Shown here: one piece after another, positions 1 to 10,849 of the stretch
Layout of the letters: every line of letters starts with the position of its first letter
Position numbering within the stretch: position 1 is the stretch's first letter
Assembly (NCBI RefSeq): GCF_900156515.1
Contig: NZ_FTNU01000019.1
Span: forward strand, 1-36,788
Direction of reading: 5' to 3'
Length of the DNA stretch: 36,788 bases
Source of the DNA: Moraxella cuniculi DSM 21768
Lineage (GTDB): Bacteria; Pseudomonadota; Gammaproteobacteria; Pseudomonadales; Moraxellaceae
Program-made: the position numbers and the translations under genes
The notes under the pieces: model-generated
What the model saw: the letters and a program-made list of their open reading frames with translations, nothing else
Told to the model about the DNA's origin: nothing
Databases searched by the model: none

Positions 1-168
1 CAACCAGTCCAAACAGCTGGATTCATCTGGGCTACAAGCACCCAAGCGGCACTCAAAGAGGACAGGTTTTTAGGATTGGCTGATGATACCCCCCCAGTCT
101 TGACGGCTGGGGGTTATTTGCCCGAAGGTTTGGTATGTAAAAATTGCCAGCCATGGGCGAAGTGCTAA
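1..168 (+). CDS. C-terminal fragment of an unidentified protein (truncated by window edge)
   Basis: Frame 1 is open from the first base to a TAA at 166-168 and gives about 55 residues, starting QPVQTAGFIWATSTQAALKE and ending in CKNCQPWAKC. I do not recognise the family. The Cys pattern at the extreme C-terminus (C-x2-C-x5-C) could be metal-binding or redox-active, but that is a guess. A C7 run (89-95) lies inside the frame and forms one arm of a GC-rich hairpin (91-97 with 107-113). Because the hairpin resembles a terminator stem, the frame could also be non-coding sequence after an upstream gene. The rest of the gene lies left of the window. Confidence 0.35.
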   Translation, partial: QPVQTAGFIWATSTQAALKEDRFLGLADDTPPVLTAGGYLPEGLVCKNCQPWAKC

Positions 169-210
169 TGAGATATAAAGCTATAAAATAAGTCAAAAAT
201 AAGTCAAATA

Positions 211-241
211 AAAAAATCAACCACGCAAGTGATTGATTTTT
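211..241 (-). terminator. Rho-independent terminator of ssrA, probably bidirectional
   Basis: A stem of about nine A/T-rich base pairs (AAAAATCAA with TTGATTTTT) encloses a short CAC/GTG extension and a TTGC loop. On the minus strand it is followed by a T run, a few bases downstream of the tmRNA 3' end. On the plus strand it would also end transcription of the gene that stops at 168. Confidence 0.75.
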
Positions 242-252
242 AATGGTTTTAT

Positions 253-609
253 TGGTGGAGATGGCGGGAGTTGAACCTGCGTCCGCCAGCACTACATCTA
301 TGAGTCTACATGCTTAGATTCTGTCTATGGCTTTAATCCGCACCGAACCGACAGTCAGGATGGATTGGACGATTTGCTAAGATTTCGCAGCTGTCATCGC
401 AACGCTAACAGCTACTATCCTTTGTGCGTTCGCATCGGGGAGAGCAACCAGACCAAAGGCAATCTGTGCCGTCCCAAGCGCCCTTAGGCAGCTAGTGCGT
501 AAGTTTCGTCGTTTGCGACTATTTTAAATGTATGTTGATTTACAAGAGGCATACGCTCTTGACATGCATCATTAGGTTTCGCTACCAGCGTCGAAGCCAG
601 AACATCCCC
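253..609 (-). ncRNA. ssrA: tmRNA (transfer-messenger RNA)
   Basis: The minus strand starts GGGGATGTTCTGGCTTCGAC, the typical tmRNA 5' end, and finishes with a tRNA-Ala-like acceptor and T-arm (GTTCAACTCCCGCC) and an encoded CCA at 253-255. The total is 357 nt. The internal tag frame lies at 484-516 and encodes ANDETYALAA followed by TAA, close to the E. coli tag ANDENYALAA. With SmpB and EF-Tu, tmRNA enters stalled ribosomes, switches translation to the tag frame and marks the nascent peptide for ClpXP and related proteases. It has its own promoter (620-648) and terminator (211-241), so it is a monocistronic unit. The identification is essentially certain; the exact 5' end depends on RNase P processing. 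Confidence 0.97.
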
Positions 610-619
610 TGATTTTCTG

Positions 620-648
620 ATTATAGACTGCTTTTGCAAATATTGCAA
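620..648 (-). promoter_or_regulatory. Sigma-70 promoter of ssrA
   Basis: On the minus strand TTGCAA (643-648), a 17-bp spacer and a perfect TATAAT (620-625) sit 11 bases upstream of the mature tmRNA 5' end. The -35 box is half of a TTGCAA-TAT-TTGCAA near-palindrome (634-648). The stop codon of the WG-repeat gene ends only 12 bases further upstream. Confidence 0.8.
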
Positions 649-660
649 GTGCTTTTGGTT

Positions 661-1470
661 TTATTGATATTTTGGCATATTGGTACGGTTGCCTGATTTG
701 TCAATATAGTATGATGATTCGCCATCAACCACATAGGAGGCACCCATGAAAAAGTCATAAACAAGGTCGTATTTTAGTTCAATGACCACCTTGCCTGTGG
801 TATCAATAAAGCCAAATTTATGCAAAGGCACACCTTGTGCGTCTGTCAATCCTGTTTTTTTGGTAACGGCTGCCAACCCTTCGGAGAAGCTTTTGGCGGA
901 GTCAAACTGTGGCTTGATGGCAACTTTGCCTGATTTGTCCAAAAAGCCGTATTTATCACCTTGTTTAAACAGCACCAAGCCATCTTCAAACCAGTCGCCA
1001 ACCACCTCAAACTGTGGTTTGATGACCATTTTGCCCGTGCTGTCAATAAAGCCATATTTGCCATTTTGGGCAACTTTGGCACGACCTTCCCAAAATCCCC
1101 ATGCGTCCTCAAACTGTGGCTTGATGGCAACTTTGCCTGTGCGATCTAGGTAGCCATATTTGCCATTTTGGCGATACAGTGCCAAATTGTTGCTAAATGG
1201 GTGGGCTTCTTGATAAGCGGTGGCGATGACCAGCTTGCCTGTGGTGTCAGCAAAGCCGTATTTGCCTTCTTTAATGACAGGTGCCAAGCCATCAACATAG
1301 CCACAATCAGGATAGATGATGGCAAATTCCACGCCTTCTGGCAGGGCGGTTTTGGTGCAGGCAGGTAGCGATTCTTCATCAACGGTGAGTGTGCTACTGG
1401 GCTGATTTGCCAGTGCGACACTACCAAGCATAAGTCCTGCTGATAGTATAAACTTGTAAGGGAGCTTCAT
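661..1470 (-). CDS. Secreted WG-repeat protein
   Basis: The predicted product has 269 residues. It starts with a Sec-type signal peptide (MKLPYKFILSAGLMLGSVALA, cleavage after ALA). A Cys-containing linker then leads into five clear WG-type repeats of 30-45 residues with the pattern KYGF-D-TGK-VI-PQF, plus a final partial copy (YYIDKSGN). WG repeats are beta-rich modules of unknown or binding function in many surface and periplasmic proteins. No enzyme motif is visible, so the function stays open; periplasmic or surface location is inferred from the signal peptide. An upstream in-frame start at 1587 would bury the signal sequence behind 39 charged residues. The start at 1470 has a purine-rich GAGAAG stretch just ahead of it and is preferred. 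It lies 200 bp downstream of glnD in the same direction. Confidence 0.8.
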   Translation of the reverse strand: MKLPYKFILSAGLMLGSVALANQPSSTLTVDEESLPACTKTALPEGVEFAIIYPDCGYVDGLAPVIKEGKYGFADTTGKLVIATAYQEAHPFSNNLALYRQNGKYGYLDRTGKVAIKPQFEDAWGFWEGRAKVAQNGKYGFIDSTGKMVIKPQFEVVGDWFEDGLVLFKQGDKYGFLDKSGKVAIKPQFDSAKSFSEGLAAVTKKTGLTDAQGVPLHKFGFIDTTGKVVIELKYDLVYDFFMGASYVVDGESSYYIDKSGNRTNMPKYQ

Positions 1471-1670
1471 GAGTTCTTCTCGGTGATATTTTTGCTCGGC
1501 ATTTTGCCAAAATTGCGATACTAATGGACGATATTTTGGCATAAATTTGCCGAAAATACCACCATTGGACAGCTGAATTTGTGGCATTTTTGTGAGAAAA
1601 ATACGGCTTGATTTACATAATGTTGCTTAAGTTTGTTAAGTGAGATTTTGGGCAAAGTGCATCAGTGTGG

Positions 1671-4472
1671 CTAATTGTCCAAGATATTGATAAGTTTTTC
1701 TTTTATTTGTATTAATTTATCATCACTAAGCAGCTCGCCGTGCTGATTGCTCAAATAAAACATATCTTCGGCACGCTCGCCCAAAGTGGTAATTCTTGCC
1801 CCATGCACCTGCACGGACAATTCACTAAATACCGCTCCAATCTTGGCAAGCAATGATGGTCTGTCCTTGGTAATCAGCTGCATTTGGTGGCGACCTTGCT
1901 GAGCCAGCGTGGTTGCTTTGGTAAAATGCACTTGTGTTGGCAGGTTAAAATGCCGAAGTGGGCTGGTGGTTTTGAAGGTTTTTGGTGGCGTGCAAAGATG
2001 CTGGTGGTGAAGGCTTGTGCGAAGTTTATCAACCAATTCATGATGACGGTGTGAATAGGATAATAAATCGGTATCACAGTTTGCACCATGCCTATCAATG
2101 AGCACATAGCAATCAAGTGCCATTGCAGTATCGTCAATGCTTGCAGAGATGATGGTCGCATCTAGGACGCTTAGCCCCATTTTGTCCAAAACGCATACGG
2201 TGGTGGCAAATAAATTGTCCTGATCTGGGGTGCAAACGAGCAATTGTATGCCCCTTAGCGAGACTTCATCGTGTCGTCTTAGCATAATGATTGGCTCGCC
2301 AAGTGTTAGCTTGTGCTTATTTGCCAAGATTTGTGTGGTTTGCCAGACAATGTCGCTTACTTTTTGTTTGAGAAAATATTCTTCACCAAAGCCAGACCAG
2401 AGGGCGGTTATTTGTTCTTGGGTGTGGTGTTGTTGGATAAGTAAATCATTGGCAGCGGTTTTGCGTAAGGCGATGACTTTGTCTTTATCAACAGTATGCA
2501 CCCCTAAGCTATGCACGCGGTGGACGCTGGTGTATAGCTGCTTGAGCAAGGTGGCACGCCATGAGTTCCAAAGCTGACTGTTGGTGGCGTTCATGTCGGC
2601 AACGGTCAGCACATACAGATGATTAAGTCTGGCGATTGATTCGCTAAATTCTGCAAAGCGAGTAATGACATCAGGGTCGCTGATGTCTTGTTTTTGGGCG
2701 GTAAGCGACATGGTTAGATGCTCAAGCACCAGCCAGCGAACCAGCTGACTGTCCGATTCGCTCATGCCGTGATCTAGGCAGAATTGATAAGCATCAACCG
2801 CTCCCAATTTGGCATGGTCGCCACCACGACCCTTGGCAATATCATGAAAAATCGCAGCGATGATAAGAATGTCTTTGCGAGCGATTTTTTGATAAATTTC
2901 ACTTGCCAAGCCATATTTTCCTGTGCTGTCCGTCTCAAAACGGTGCAAAATCCGCACCAAAAACAGCGTGTGAGCATCAACCGTATAGCGATGAAACAAA
3001 TCGTATTGCATAAGCCCCATCACTTGCCCAAAGGCGGGCAGATAATTGCCCAGTACGCCAAAGCGTTTCATCAGCCTTAGGCGATGAAACAAATAATTAC
3101 TCTGTTGTAAATTTGCCAAGAATAATTGACGGTGCTGGCTTTGGTTGCGAAAATCATCATCAATCAGCAGGCTGGCTTGATTAATGGCACGCAAGGTGGC
3201 AGCGGTGATTTTGTTGATGCCTTGCTGCCCCATGATTAAAAAAATTTTCAGCAAATTGGCAGGGTTGTTGCTAAAAGTATCAGCATGGTTGGCATGGATT
3301 TTTGTTACCAGTTTGCCATCTGTGTCTTTTGTGCTGATTAAACAAAAATTATCATCAATCACCGTGCGTTCACCAGAACAAAGAGCAAGCGATGTATCTG
3401 TCAGGTAATTTTCGGCAAAATAAGCACAAAGCATCTCCGACAGCGTTGTCACACGCATGGCATGGTGATAGTACTGCCGCATCATCACCTCCAAGGCGGC
3501 GGTGATGTCGTGGTGCGTAGCTTGTTCATTCGGCTGATAATAACCAAAGCGTTCGGCGAGGCTTTTTTGGTAATCAAACAGCAGCCTGTCTTCGTTGCGA
3601 TTTGCCAGCGTATGCAGATGATGACGCACGCACCACAAAAACTCTTGGGCGGCGATGATTTCTTGGCGTTCATCTTGGCTGATGAAATTCGCTACAGCAT
3701 CAGAACTGTCTTGCCCAAAATAAAATCGTGAAAGCCAGTGCAAAATATGCAAATCACGCAGACCACCGGGGGCGTTTTTGATGTGTGGCTCAAGGTTGTA
3801 TTCGGTGGCATTGTGCGAGAGATATCGCTGTTTTGCTTCGTTGATTTTGGCGGTGTAGAATGCTTGTATTGACCAGTTTTTTTTAACAGTATTGAAAGGT
3901 AAATTTATGAATGATACATTGCCAGCAACCAGTCGTGCGTCCAGCCAAGCAGTAGCAATGGTCTGGTCGCTGACAGCTGTATCCAGTGCGGTTTTGTCTT
4001 GTACCGAAAATGCTGGTGTAATGCCAATATCCCACAGGCTGGCAACAAATTGCTCAATGTTTGCTTGGGTGGCATGAATGTTTTCGCCAATCAATAAAAT
4101 ATCAATGTCCGAGGCGGGCAGCAGCTCACAGCGACCATAGCCACCAATGGCAAATAAGGCAAAATTATCAGGCAGATGATAGGCAAATAAGGCACTTAGC
4201 ACTTCATCAATAACCAGCGTGCGGATATTGATGAGCGTGCCGATTTGTTCGGTTGCTGCCGTGCCACGATGCCTTAGGTGTTTGTCAATGGCGTGATTTG
4301 TCGCTTGCAAATAGTGGCGAATGGCTGCACAATCTGTAAGATTGGGCGGTGTTGGCAGGTTCAGTTCCAGCTGTTGGCAATAAGCGAGCAGTTTGTCGCT
4401 TTGGTCAAGTTGGGCGTATTGCGTCATGGACATTGGGCAAATGGCAATGGCGGCAAGTGGATTATCAAGCAC
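1671..4472 (-). CDS. glnD: Bifunctional PII uridylyltransferase / uridylyl-removing enzyme
   Basis: GlnD senses glutamine and adds UMP to, or removes it from, the PII proteins GlnB/GlnK, setting glutamine synthetase activity and nitrogen-gene expression. The 933-residue product has all expected parts in order. A nucleotidyltransferase core carries GGYGR and SDIDILL (residues 110-127, with Asp122 and Asp124 as metal ligands). A GlnD-specific helical region follows. The HD hydrolase domain (roughly 480-600) contains FHDIAKGRGGDHAKLGA, and two C-terminal ACT domains (about 725-800 and 858-933) should bind glutamine. The start is a GTG with AAGG six bases upstream, 15 bp after the map stop, so the two form an operon. 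The in-frame ATG at 4433 lacks a ribosome site. The length is slightly above the E. coli enzyme (890). Confidence 0.96.
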   Translation of the reverse strand: MLDNPLAAIAICPMSMTQYAQLDQSDKLLAYCQQLELNLPTPPNLTDCAAIRHYLQATNHAIDKHLRHRGTAATEQIGTLINIRTLVIDEVLSALFAYHLPDNFALFAIGGYGRCELLPASDIDILLIGENIHATQANIEQFVASLWDIGITPAFSVQDKTALDTAVSDQTIATAWLDARLVAGNVSFINLPFNTVKKNWSIQAFYTAKINEAKQRYLSHNATEYNLEPHIKNAPGGLRDLHILHWLSRFYFGQDSSDAVANFISQDERQEIIAAQEFLWCVRHHLHTLANRNEDRLLFDYQKSLAERFGYYQPNEQATHHDITAALEVMMRQYYHHAMRVTTLSEMLCAYFAENYLTDTSLALCSGERTVIDDNFCLISTKDTDGKLVTKIHANHADTFSNNPANLLKIFLIMGQQGINKITAATLRAINQASLLIDDDFRNQSQHRQLFLANLQQSNYLFHRLRLMKRFGVLGNYLPAFGQVMGLMQYDLFHRYTVDAHTLFLVRILHRFETDSTGKYGLASEIYQKIARKDILIIAAIFHDIAKGRGGDHAKLGAVDAYQFCLDHGMSESDSQLVRWLVLEHLTMSLTAQKQDISDPDVITRFAEFSESIARLNHLYVLTVADMNATNSQLWNSWRATLLKQLYTSVHRVHSLGVHTVDKDKVIALRKTAANDLLIQQHHTQEQITALWSGFGEEYFLKQKVSDIVWQTTQILANKHKLTLGEPIIMLRRHDEVSLRGIQLLVCTPDQDNLFATTVCVLDKMGLSVLDATIISASIDDTAMALDCYVLIDRHGANCDTDLLSYSHRHHELVDKLRTSLHHQHLCTPPKTFKTTSPLRHFNLPTQVHFTKATTLAQQGRHQMQLITKDRPSLLAKIGAVFSELSVQVHGARITTLGERAEDMFYLSNQHGELLSDDKLIQIKEKLINILDN

Positions 4473-4487
4473 TACTTGCCTTGATGC

Positions 4488-5279
4488 TTAGTTATTTAAA
4501 AAACTCAAATCCTCATCATCTCTGGCGGTGGTAACAAGACAGCCTGTATCCGTAACAATGATGGTATGCTCCCATTGGGCGGATAGTTTGCGGTCTTTGG
4601 TGATCGCTGTCCAGCCGTCTTTTAGGACTTTGGTTTGCCAGACCCCTTGATTAATCATAGGCTCAATGGTAAGTGCCATGCCAGTTTTTAGCTCAATGCC
4701 TGTGCCTGCTTTGCCGTAGTGCAGCACTTGTGGTTCTGCATGAAAACTCTTGCCAATGCCATGTCCACAAAATTCTCTGACGATGCTAAAACGCTCAGGT
4801 TCGACCACGGCTTGAATTGCAGCACCAATATCACCCAGCCTTGCACCATTTTTGACGACTTTCATGCCAGCATAGAGAGCCTCTTGGGCGACACGGCACA
4901 GTCTTTCGCCCATGATGGTAGGTTTGCCGACCACCCACATTTTTGAGGTATCGCCATAATAACCATCTTTGATGACGGTGATGTCAATATTAATAATATC
5001 GCCATCTTTTAAGATGCGTTCGTGGTCAGGAATGCCGTGGCAGACGACATGGTTGATGGAGGTGCAGATGGATTTTGGAAAGCCATTATAATTCAGCGGT
5101 GCTGGGATTGCTCCTTGCACTTCGGTGATATAGCGATGGGCAATATCATCAAGCGTGCCTGTGCTGACACCTACTTTGACATATTCATCAAGCATGGTTA
5201 ATACATCAGCGGCAAGTTTGCCAGCAAGTTGCATTTTGGCAATGTCGTTTTTATCCAAGATAGGAATGTGTTTTGTCAT
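4488..5279 (-). CDS. map: Methionine aminopeptidase, type I
   Basis: The enzyme removes the initiator methionine from nascent cytosolic proteins. The 263-residue product has the full type Ia set of active-site residues, each two positions later than in the E. coli enzyme: substrate His81 (NHVVCHGIPD), metal ligands Asp99 and Asp110 (INIDITVIKDGYYGDTSKM), His173 (EFCGHGIGKSFH, with His180), Glu206 (TIEPMI) and Glu237 (QWEHT). No N-terminal zinc-finger extension is present. It is the first gene of the map-glnD unit. In E. coli the two are neighbours but divergently arranged; here they are co-directional and nearly touching. Confidence 0.97.
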   Translation of the reverse strand: MTKHIPILDKNDIAKMQLAGKLAADVLTMLDEYVKVGVSTGTLDDIAHRYITEVQGAIPAPLNYNGFPKSICTSINHVVCHGIPDHERILKDGDIINIDITVIKDGYYGDTSKMWVVGKPTIMGERLCRVAQEALYAGMKVVKNGARLGDIGAAIQAVVEPERFSIVREFCGHGIGKSFHAEPQVLHYGKAGTGIELKTGMALTIEPMINQGVWQTKVLKDGWTAITKDRKLSAQWEHTIIVTDTGCLVTTARDDEDLSFLNN

Positions 5280-5386
5280 AATTATCGCTTATTGGCTGTT
5301 TGGTTATCAATCAAATTGGACTTATTGTACTAAAAAAGTGCGTTTTATGCCATATTAAGCCACAAAATAGACCATCTGCAACAGCT

Positions 5387-5719
5387 TTAGTCATCAAGCA
5401 AATCATGCTCTCGGGCGGCTTGCAGAATAATGCTTGAGCGGTTGCCACTGCGACAAAAAATATGCAGCGGACGCTCGGTTTGGTTATAAAAATCAGCAAA
5501 GGATTGCACATGGTGCATCTCAAGCATACCACCTGCAAAAGCGATTTGCTGATAGGCAATGCCACAATCGGCAGCAACAGCGGCGATTTGTGCAGAGCTT
5601 GGTTGATTTGGTTCTTCGTTGTCAGGGCGGTTGTTGATGAGGGTTTTGTAGCCTTGCTGGGCAAGTTGTCTGACCTCGTCAGGGGTGATTTGACCCGAAA
5701 TGGTGATGATATCGCTCAT
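5387..5719 (-). CDS. DUF442 / TIGR01244-family phosphatase-like (putative sulfur transferase) protein
   Basis: The predicted 110-residue cytosolic protein matches the small family related to the beta-lactamase-hydrolase-like phosphatase domain. It has an N-terminal ISGQITPDEV segment, the family-typical INNRPDNEEPNQPSS stretch, and a C-terminal Cys loop FCRSGNRSS that resembles the C-x5-R active site of tyrosine-phosphatase and rhodanese folds (Cys followed by Arg in CRSGNR). Family members are found free or fused to sulfide:quinone or sulfur-dioxygenase modules; the substrate here is unknown. The start at 5719 is chosen because AAGGA lies six bases ahead of it; the longer frame from 5752 has no such site. 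It sits 107 bp upstream of map in the same direction and might be cotranscribed. Confidence 0.8.
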   Translation of the reverse strand: MSDIITISGQITPDEVRQLAQQGYKTLINNRPDNEEPNQPSSAQIAAVAADCGIAYQQIAFAGGMLEMHHVQSFADFYNQTERPLHIFCRSGNRSSIILQAAREHDLLDD

Positions 5720-5867
5720 GATTATCCTTATAGTATTGATGATATTGCCCACAATTTATCACTCTGTGATGGGCGTATTATTGATAGCTTACCTTGATTT
5801 TGTGGCTTTGGCAAATGATTTGTGTGAATTTTTTTTGATTAAATTTCGTTCGTCAAAAAATCACAAG

Positions 5868-5903
5868 ACATTGCCAAAAAATGTGCTAAAATTTGGGCAA
5901 TGT
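5868..5903 (+). promoter_or_regulatory. Candidate extended -10 promoter inside an inverted repeat, upstream of the dienoyl-CoA reductase gene
   Basis: A perfect 8-bp inverted repeat (ACATTGCC at 5868-5875 and GGCAATGT at 5896-5903) flanks TGC-TAAAAT (5884-5892), an extended -10 element with no good -35. The layout would let a dimeric repressor cover the promoter. The regulator is unknown and no transcript data are available. Confidence 0.4.
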
Positions 5904-5953
5904 ATTATGCTTGGATAAAACCTGCCACTTGCGTCTTGCAGTCTGTGGCTTGA

Positions 5954-8143
<2,190 letters not shown>

Positions 8144-8394
8144 GTTTAGATTTTATTGATATATTTAAATGATAATTTATCAAATCTATTAATTTAGCCA
8201 ATATGCTCTGGCTGTACTTTGGTATTTTTGATAATAAATTCTAAATATAGAATTGTTGTTATTTTAATAAATTAACTCTAAGCCATTTCAATAAATTTGC
8301 CAAATATGGGCAGAATTCGGCTGATTTAGTGCATTTGGCATAAAGCCACCACAAGCTGCTTGGTATCTTGTGGTGGCAATTGTGCCGTTAGCCG
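8144..8394. other. Convergent intergenic region, AT-rich
   Basis: The gap between fadH and ilvD contains a weak imperfect hairpin just after the fadH stop and the ilvD terminator at its right end. No open frame of substance is visible. Confidence 0.6.
8345..8377 (-). terminator. Terminator hairpin downstream of ilvD
   Basis: There is a perfect 11-bp stem, GCCACCACAAG (8345-8355) with CTTGTGGTGGC (8367-8377), with an 11-base loop. On the minus strand it is followed by TTTATG. The T run is short, so efficiency is uncertain, but the position 18 bp after the ilvD stop fits. Confidence 0.65.
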
Positions 8395-10293
8395 TTATTC
8401 TACTTGGCTGACATCACGCACAGCACCAGTGTCGGCAGATGTTGCCATGGCTGCATAAGCACGCAAGGCTTGGCTGACAGTGCGATTGCGATTGATGGGT
8501 TTAAATGCCATTTTGCCTCTGGATAGTTGTTTTTCGCGGCGTTTGTCCAGCTCATCATCTGTTACATCAAGATGAATTGTGCGGTTGGGAATGTCAATGT
8601 GAATCGTGTCAAATTCTTCAACAAGACCAATATTACCCCCCTCAGCCGCCTCTGGACTGGCGTGTCCGATAGATAGACCTGATGTGCCACCACTGAAACG
8701 ACCATCGGTCAGTAATGCACAAGCCTTGCCCAAGCCTTTTGATTTTAAATAAGAAGTTGGGTAGAGCATTTCTTGCATACCGGGGCCACCTTTTGGACCT
8801 TCGTAACGGATAATGACAATATCCCCTGCGATAATCTGATCGCCCAAGATTGCCTCTACTGCCGCCTCTTGGCTTTCAAATACTCTGGCACGCCCTGTAA
8901 AGGTCAAAATGCTCTCATCAACGCCTGCAGTCTTGACCACGCAACCACGCTCGGCAATATTGCCAAACAGCACCGCCAAGCCGCCATCTTGACTGTAGGC
9001 AAAATCCTTACTGCGGATGCAGCCACTTTCACGGTTCAAATCCAGATTGCTCCAGACTTTATTTTGGCTAAATGCCTCGGTGGTGCGTATGCCAGCAGGG
9101 GCGGCGATATACAGCTCACGAGCCTCACTGTTGTCAGGGTTCATGATGTCCCATTTATCAAGAGCGGCTTGCAGGCTTTCTGAATGCACGGTTGGTACAT
9201 GGGTTTTTAATAGCCCTGCACGGTTTAATTCTGCCAAAATCCCCATCACGCCACCAGCACGATGCACATCTTCCATGTGGTATTTTTGGGTGGCAGGGGC
9301 GACTTTTGATAGGCATGGCACCGAGCGAGACAAGCGGTCAATGTCCGCCATCTTAAAGTCCACGCCTGCTTCATTGGCAGCGGCAAGCAGGTGTAAGATG
9401 GTATTGGTTGAGCCGCCCATAGCAATGTCTAGGCTCATGGCATTTTCAAAGGCCTCTTTGCTGGCGATTGAGCGTGGCAGTACGCTGGCATCGTCTTGTT
9501 CATAGTAGCGTTTGGCAAGGGCAACGATGCTGCGACCTGCTTGCAAAAACAGCTGTTTGCGTTTGGCATGCGTGGCGAGCAATGAGCCGTTACCGGGCAG
9601 TGATAAGCCCAGTGCTTCGGTTAGGCAGTTCATGGAATTGGCGGTAAACATACCAGAGCATGAGCCACAGGTTGGGCAGGCTGAGCGTTCGACATTGGCA
9701 ACATCATTGTCTGAAATAAGGTCATCAGCAGCATCAATCATGGCATCAACCAAATCCAGCTTACGCACCTTTTGACCATCATCATTAGTGATGGTTTCGT
9801 GGACGGTATGCCCATCACCTAGAGTACTTGCTAACACCTTGCCAGCCTCCATCGGGCCGCCAGAGACAAAGATGGTTGGAATGTTTAGTCGCATGGCTGC
9901 CATCAGCATACCTGGGGTGATTTTGTCGCAGTTGGAAATGCAGACCAATGCATCGGCACAATGGGCATTGACCATGTATTCAACACTGTCCGCAATCAAA
10001 TCACGACTGGGCAAGCTATACAGCATACCACCATGCCCCATGGCAATGCCATCATCAACGGCGATGGTGTTAAATTCTTTGGCAACGCCACCTGCTGCCT
10101 CAATCTCTCGGGCGACCAGCTGACCCAAATCTTTTAAATGCACATGACCGGGAACGAATTGGGTAAATGAGTTGGCAATGGCAATGATGGGCTTGTCAAA
10201 ATCCGCATCGGTCATGCCAGTGGCACGCCACAAGGCTCTTGCTCCTGCCATGTTGCGACCTGCGGTAGATGTTTTTGAGCGGTAGGTTGGCAT
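8395..10293 (-). CDS. ilvD: Dihydroxy-acid dehydratase
   Basis: IlvD dehydrates 2,3-dihydroxy-isovalerate and 2,3-dihydroxy-3-methylvalerate to the 2-keto acids in valine, isoleucine and pantothenate synthesis. The 632-residue product carries the iron-sulfur ligand motifs [11 protein letters not shown] and [18 protein letters not shown], the AMGGSTNT loop, and the C-terminal [20 protein letters not shown] active-site segment, all typical of bacterial IlvD. Its length is close to the E. coli enzyme (616). The start is preceded by a near-perfect ribosome site, AAGGAGG, six bases ahead. It is monocistronic as far as can be seen, convergent with fadH and divergent from the BCCT gene. Confidence 0.97.
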   Translation of the reverse strand: MPTYRSKTSTAGRNMAGARALWRATGMTDADFDKPIIAIANSFTQFVPGHVHLKDLGQLVAREIEAAGGVAKEFNTIAVDDGIAMGHGGMLYSLPSRDLIADSVEYMVNAHCADALVCISNCDKITPGMLMAAMRLNIPTIFVSGGPMEAGKVLASTLGDGHTVHETITNDDGQKVRKLDLVDAMIDAADDLISDNDVANVERSACPTCGSCSGMFTANSMNCLTEALGLSLPGNGSLLATHAKRKQLFLQAGRSIVALAKRYYEQDDASVLPRSIASKEAFENAMSLDIAMGGSTNTILHLLAAANEAGVDFKMADIDRLSRSVPCLSKVAPATQKYHMEDVHRAGGVMGILAELNRAGLLKTHVPTVHSESLQAALDKWDIMNPDNSEARELYIAAPAGIRTTEAFSQNKVWSNLDLNRESGCIRSKDFAYSQDGGLAVLFGNIAERGCVVKTAGVDESILTFTGRARVFESQEAAVEAILGDQIIAGDIVIIRYEGPKGGPGMQEMLYPTSYLKSKGLGKACALLTDGRFSGGTSGLSIGHASPEAAEGGNIGLVEEFDTIHIDIPNRTIHLDVTDDELDKRREKQLSRGKMAFKPINRNRTVSQALRAYAAMATSADTGAVRDVSQVE

Positions 10294-10849
10294 ATTGCCT
10301 CCTTTGTTGGCGATTGGCTACAAATATGAATGCAAATTTGCTTATTTTAGCACTTTTTATCATCAAAAACTTGCTTGATTTTGGCAGTGATGAGAAATTT
10401 TGTCTATAAAGGTGCAATGCAACCAAAAATTACCATTCATCAGACTGACAAAATCAACCAAGCGGTAGAGATTATTTGTGATTCATTTGCAGTTACAAAA
10501 TACAACAAAAAATAAAAATATAATAAAATCAATATCTTAAATAAAATTTTTGCAGTATCGGCAATAAATAAAAATCCAAAAATTTGCAAATCAATACCGA
10601 TATTGTTAGTCTGATGGATTATTGATTGATTTTTAATTGTATTTTTTAAATTTATCTAAATATAAAGTTGAAACCGCTACATTGTAATCGTATGCTGTGC
10701 GGTTATTCAGATACTGTGCATCGGTGGGTAATGGTATTTGGCAATATTTTTAAATTTATTATTTATATAAAATACAATTAAAAATCCTTAAAAAGTAGCC
10801 TTGTTTTACATTGAATATAACAAGGCGATGACACCATTAAGGATAAACT
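10294..10849. other. Divergent 556-bp intergenic region, very AT-rich
   Basis: The region separates ilvD from the BCCT gene and has no credible open frame. It holds the promoters of both genes (not pinned down), several A/T runs and the nested inverted repeat described separately. Confidence 0.6.
10628..10786. repeat. 159-bp segment bounded by perfect 18-bp inverted repeats
   Basis: GATTTTTAATTGTATTTT (10628-10645) recurs as its exact reverse complement at 10769-10786. Inside lies a second inverted pair, AACCGC-(T)-ACA (10672-10680) and TGTGCGGTT (10696-10704). No target-site duplication is seen at the ends. It could be a small MITE-like element, a folded 5' leader of the BCCT gene, or coincidence favoured by the AT richness. 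Confidence 0.5.

Noticed and set aside
53-292. 79-codon open frame on the minus strand
   Set aside because: It begins inside the 3' tRNA-like end of tmRNA and crosses the terminator; a shadow frame, not a gene.
782-1427. Several open frames on both strands across the WG-repeat gene
   Set aside because: They arise from the repeat structure of the real gene in other frames.
1471-1587. N-terminal extension of the WG-repeat protein
   Set aside because: It would place 39 charged residues before an evident Sec signal peptide; the internal ATG at 1470 has the better ribosome site.
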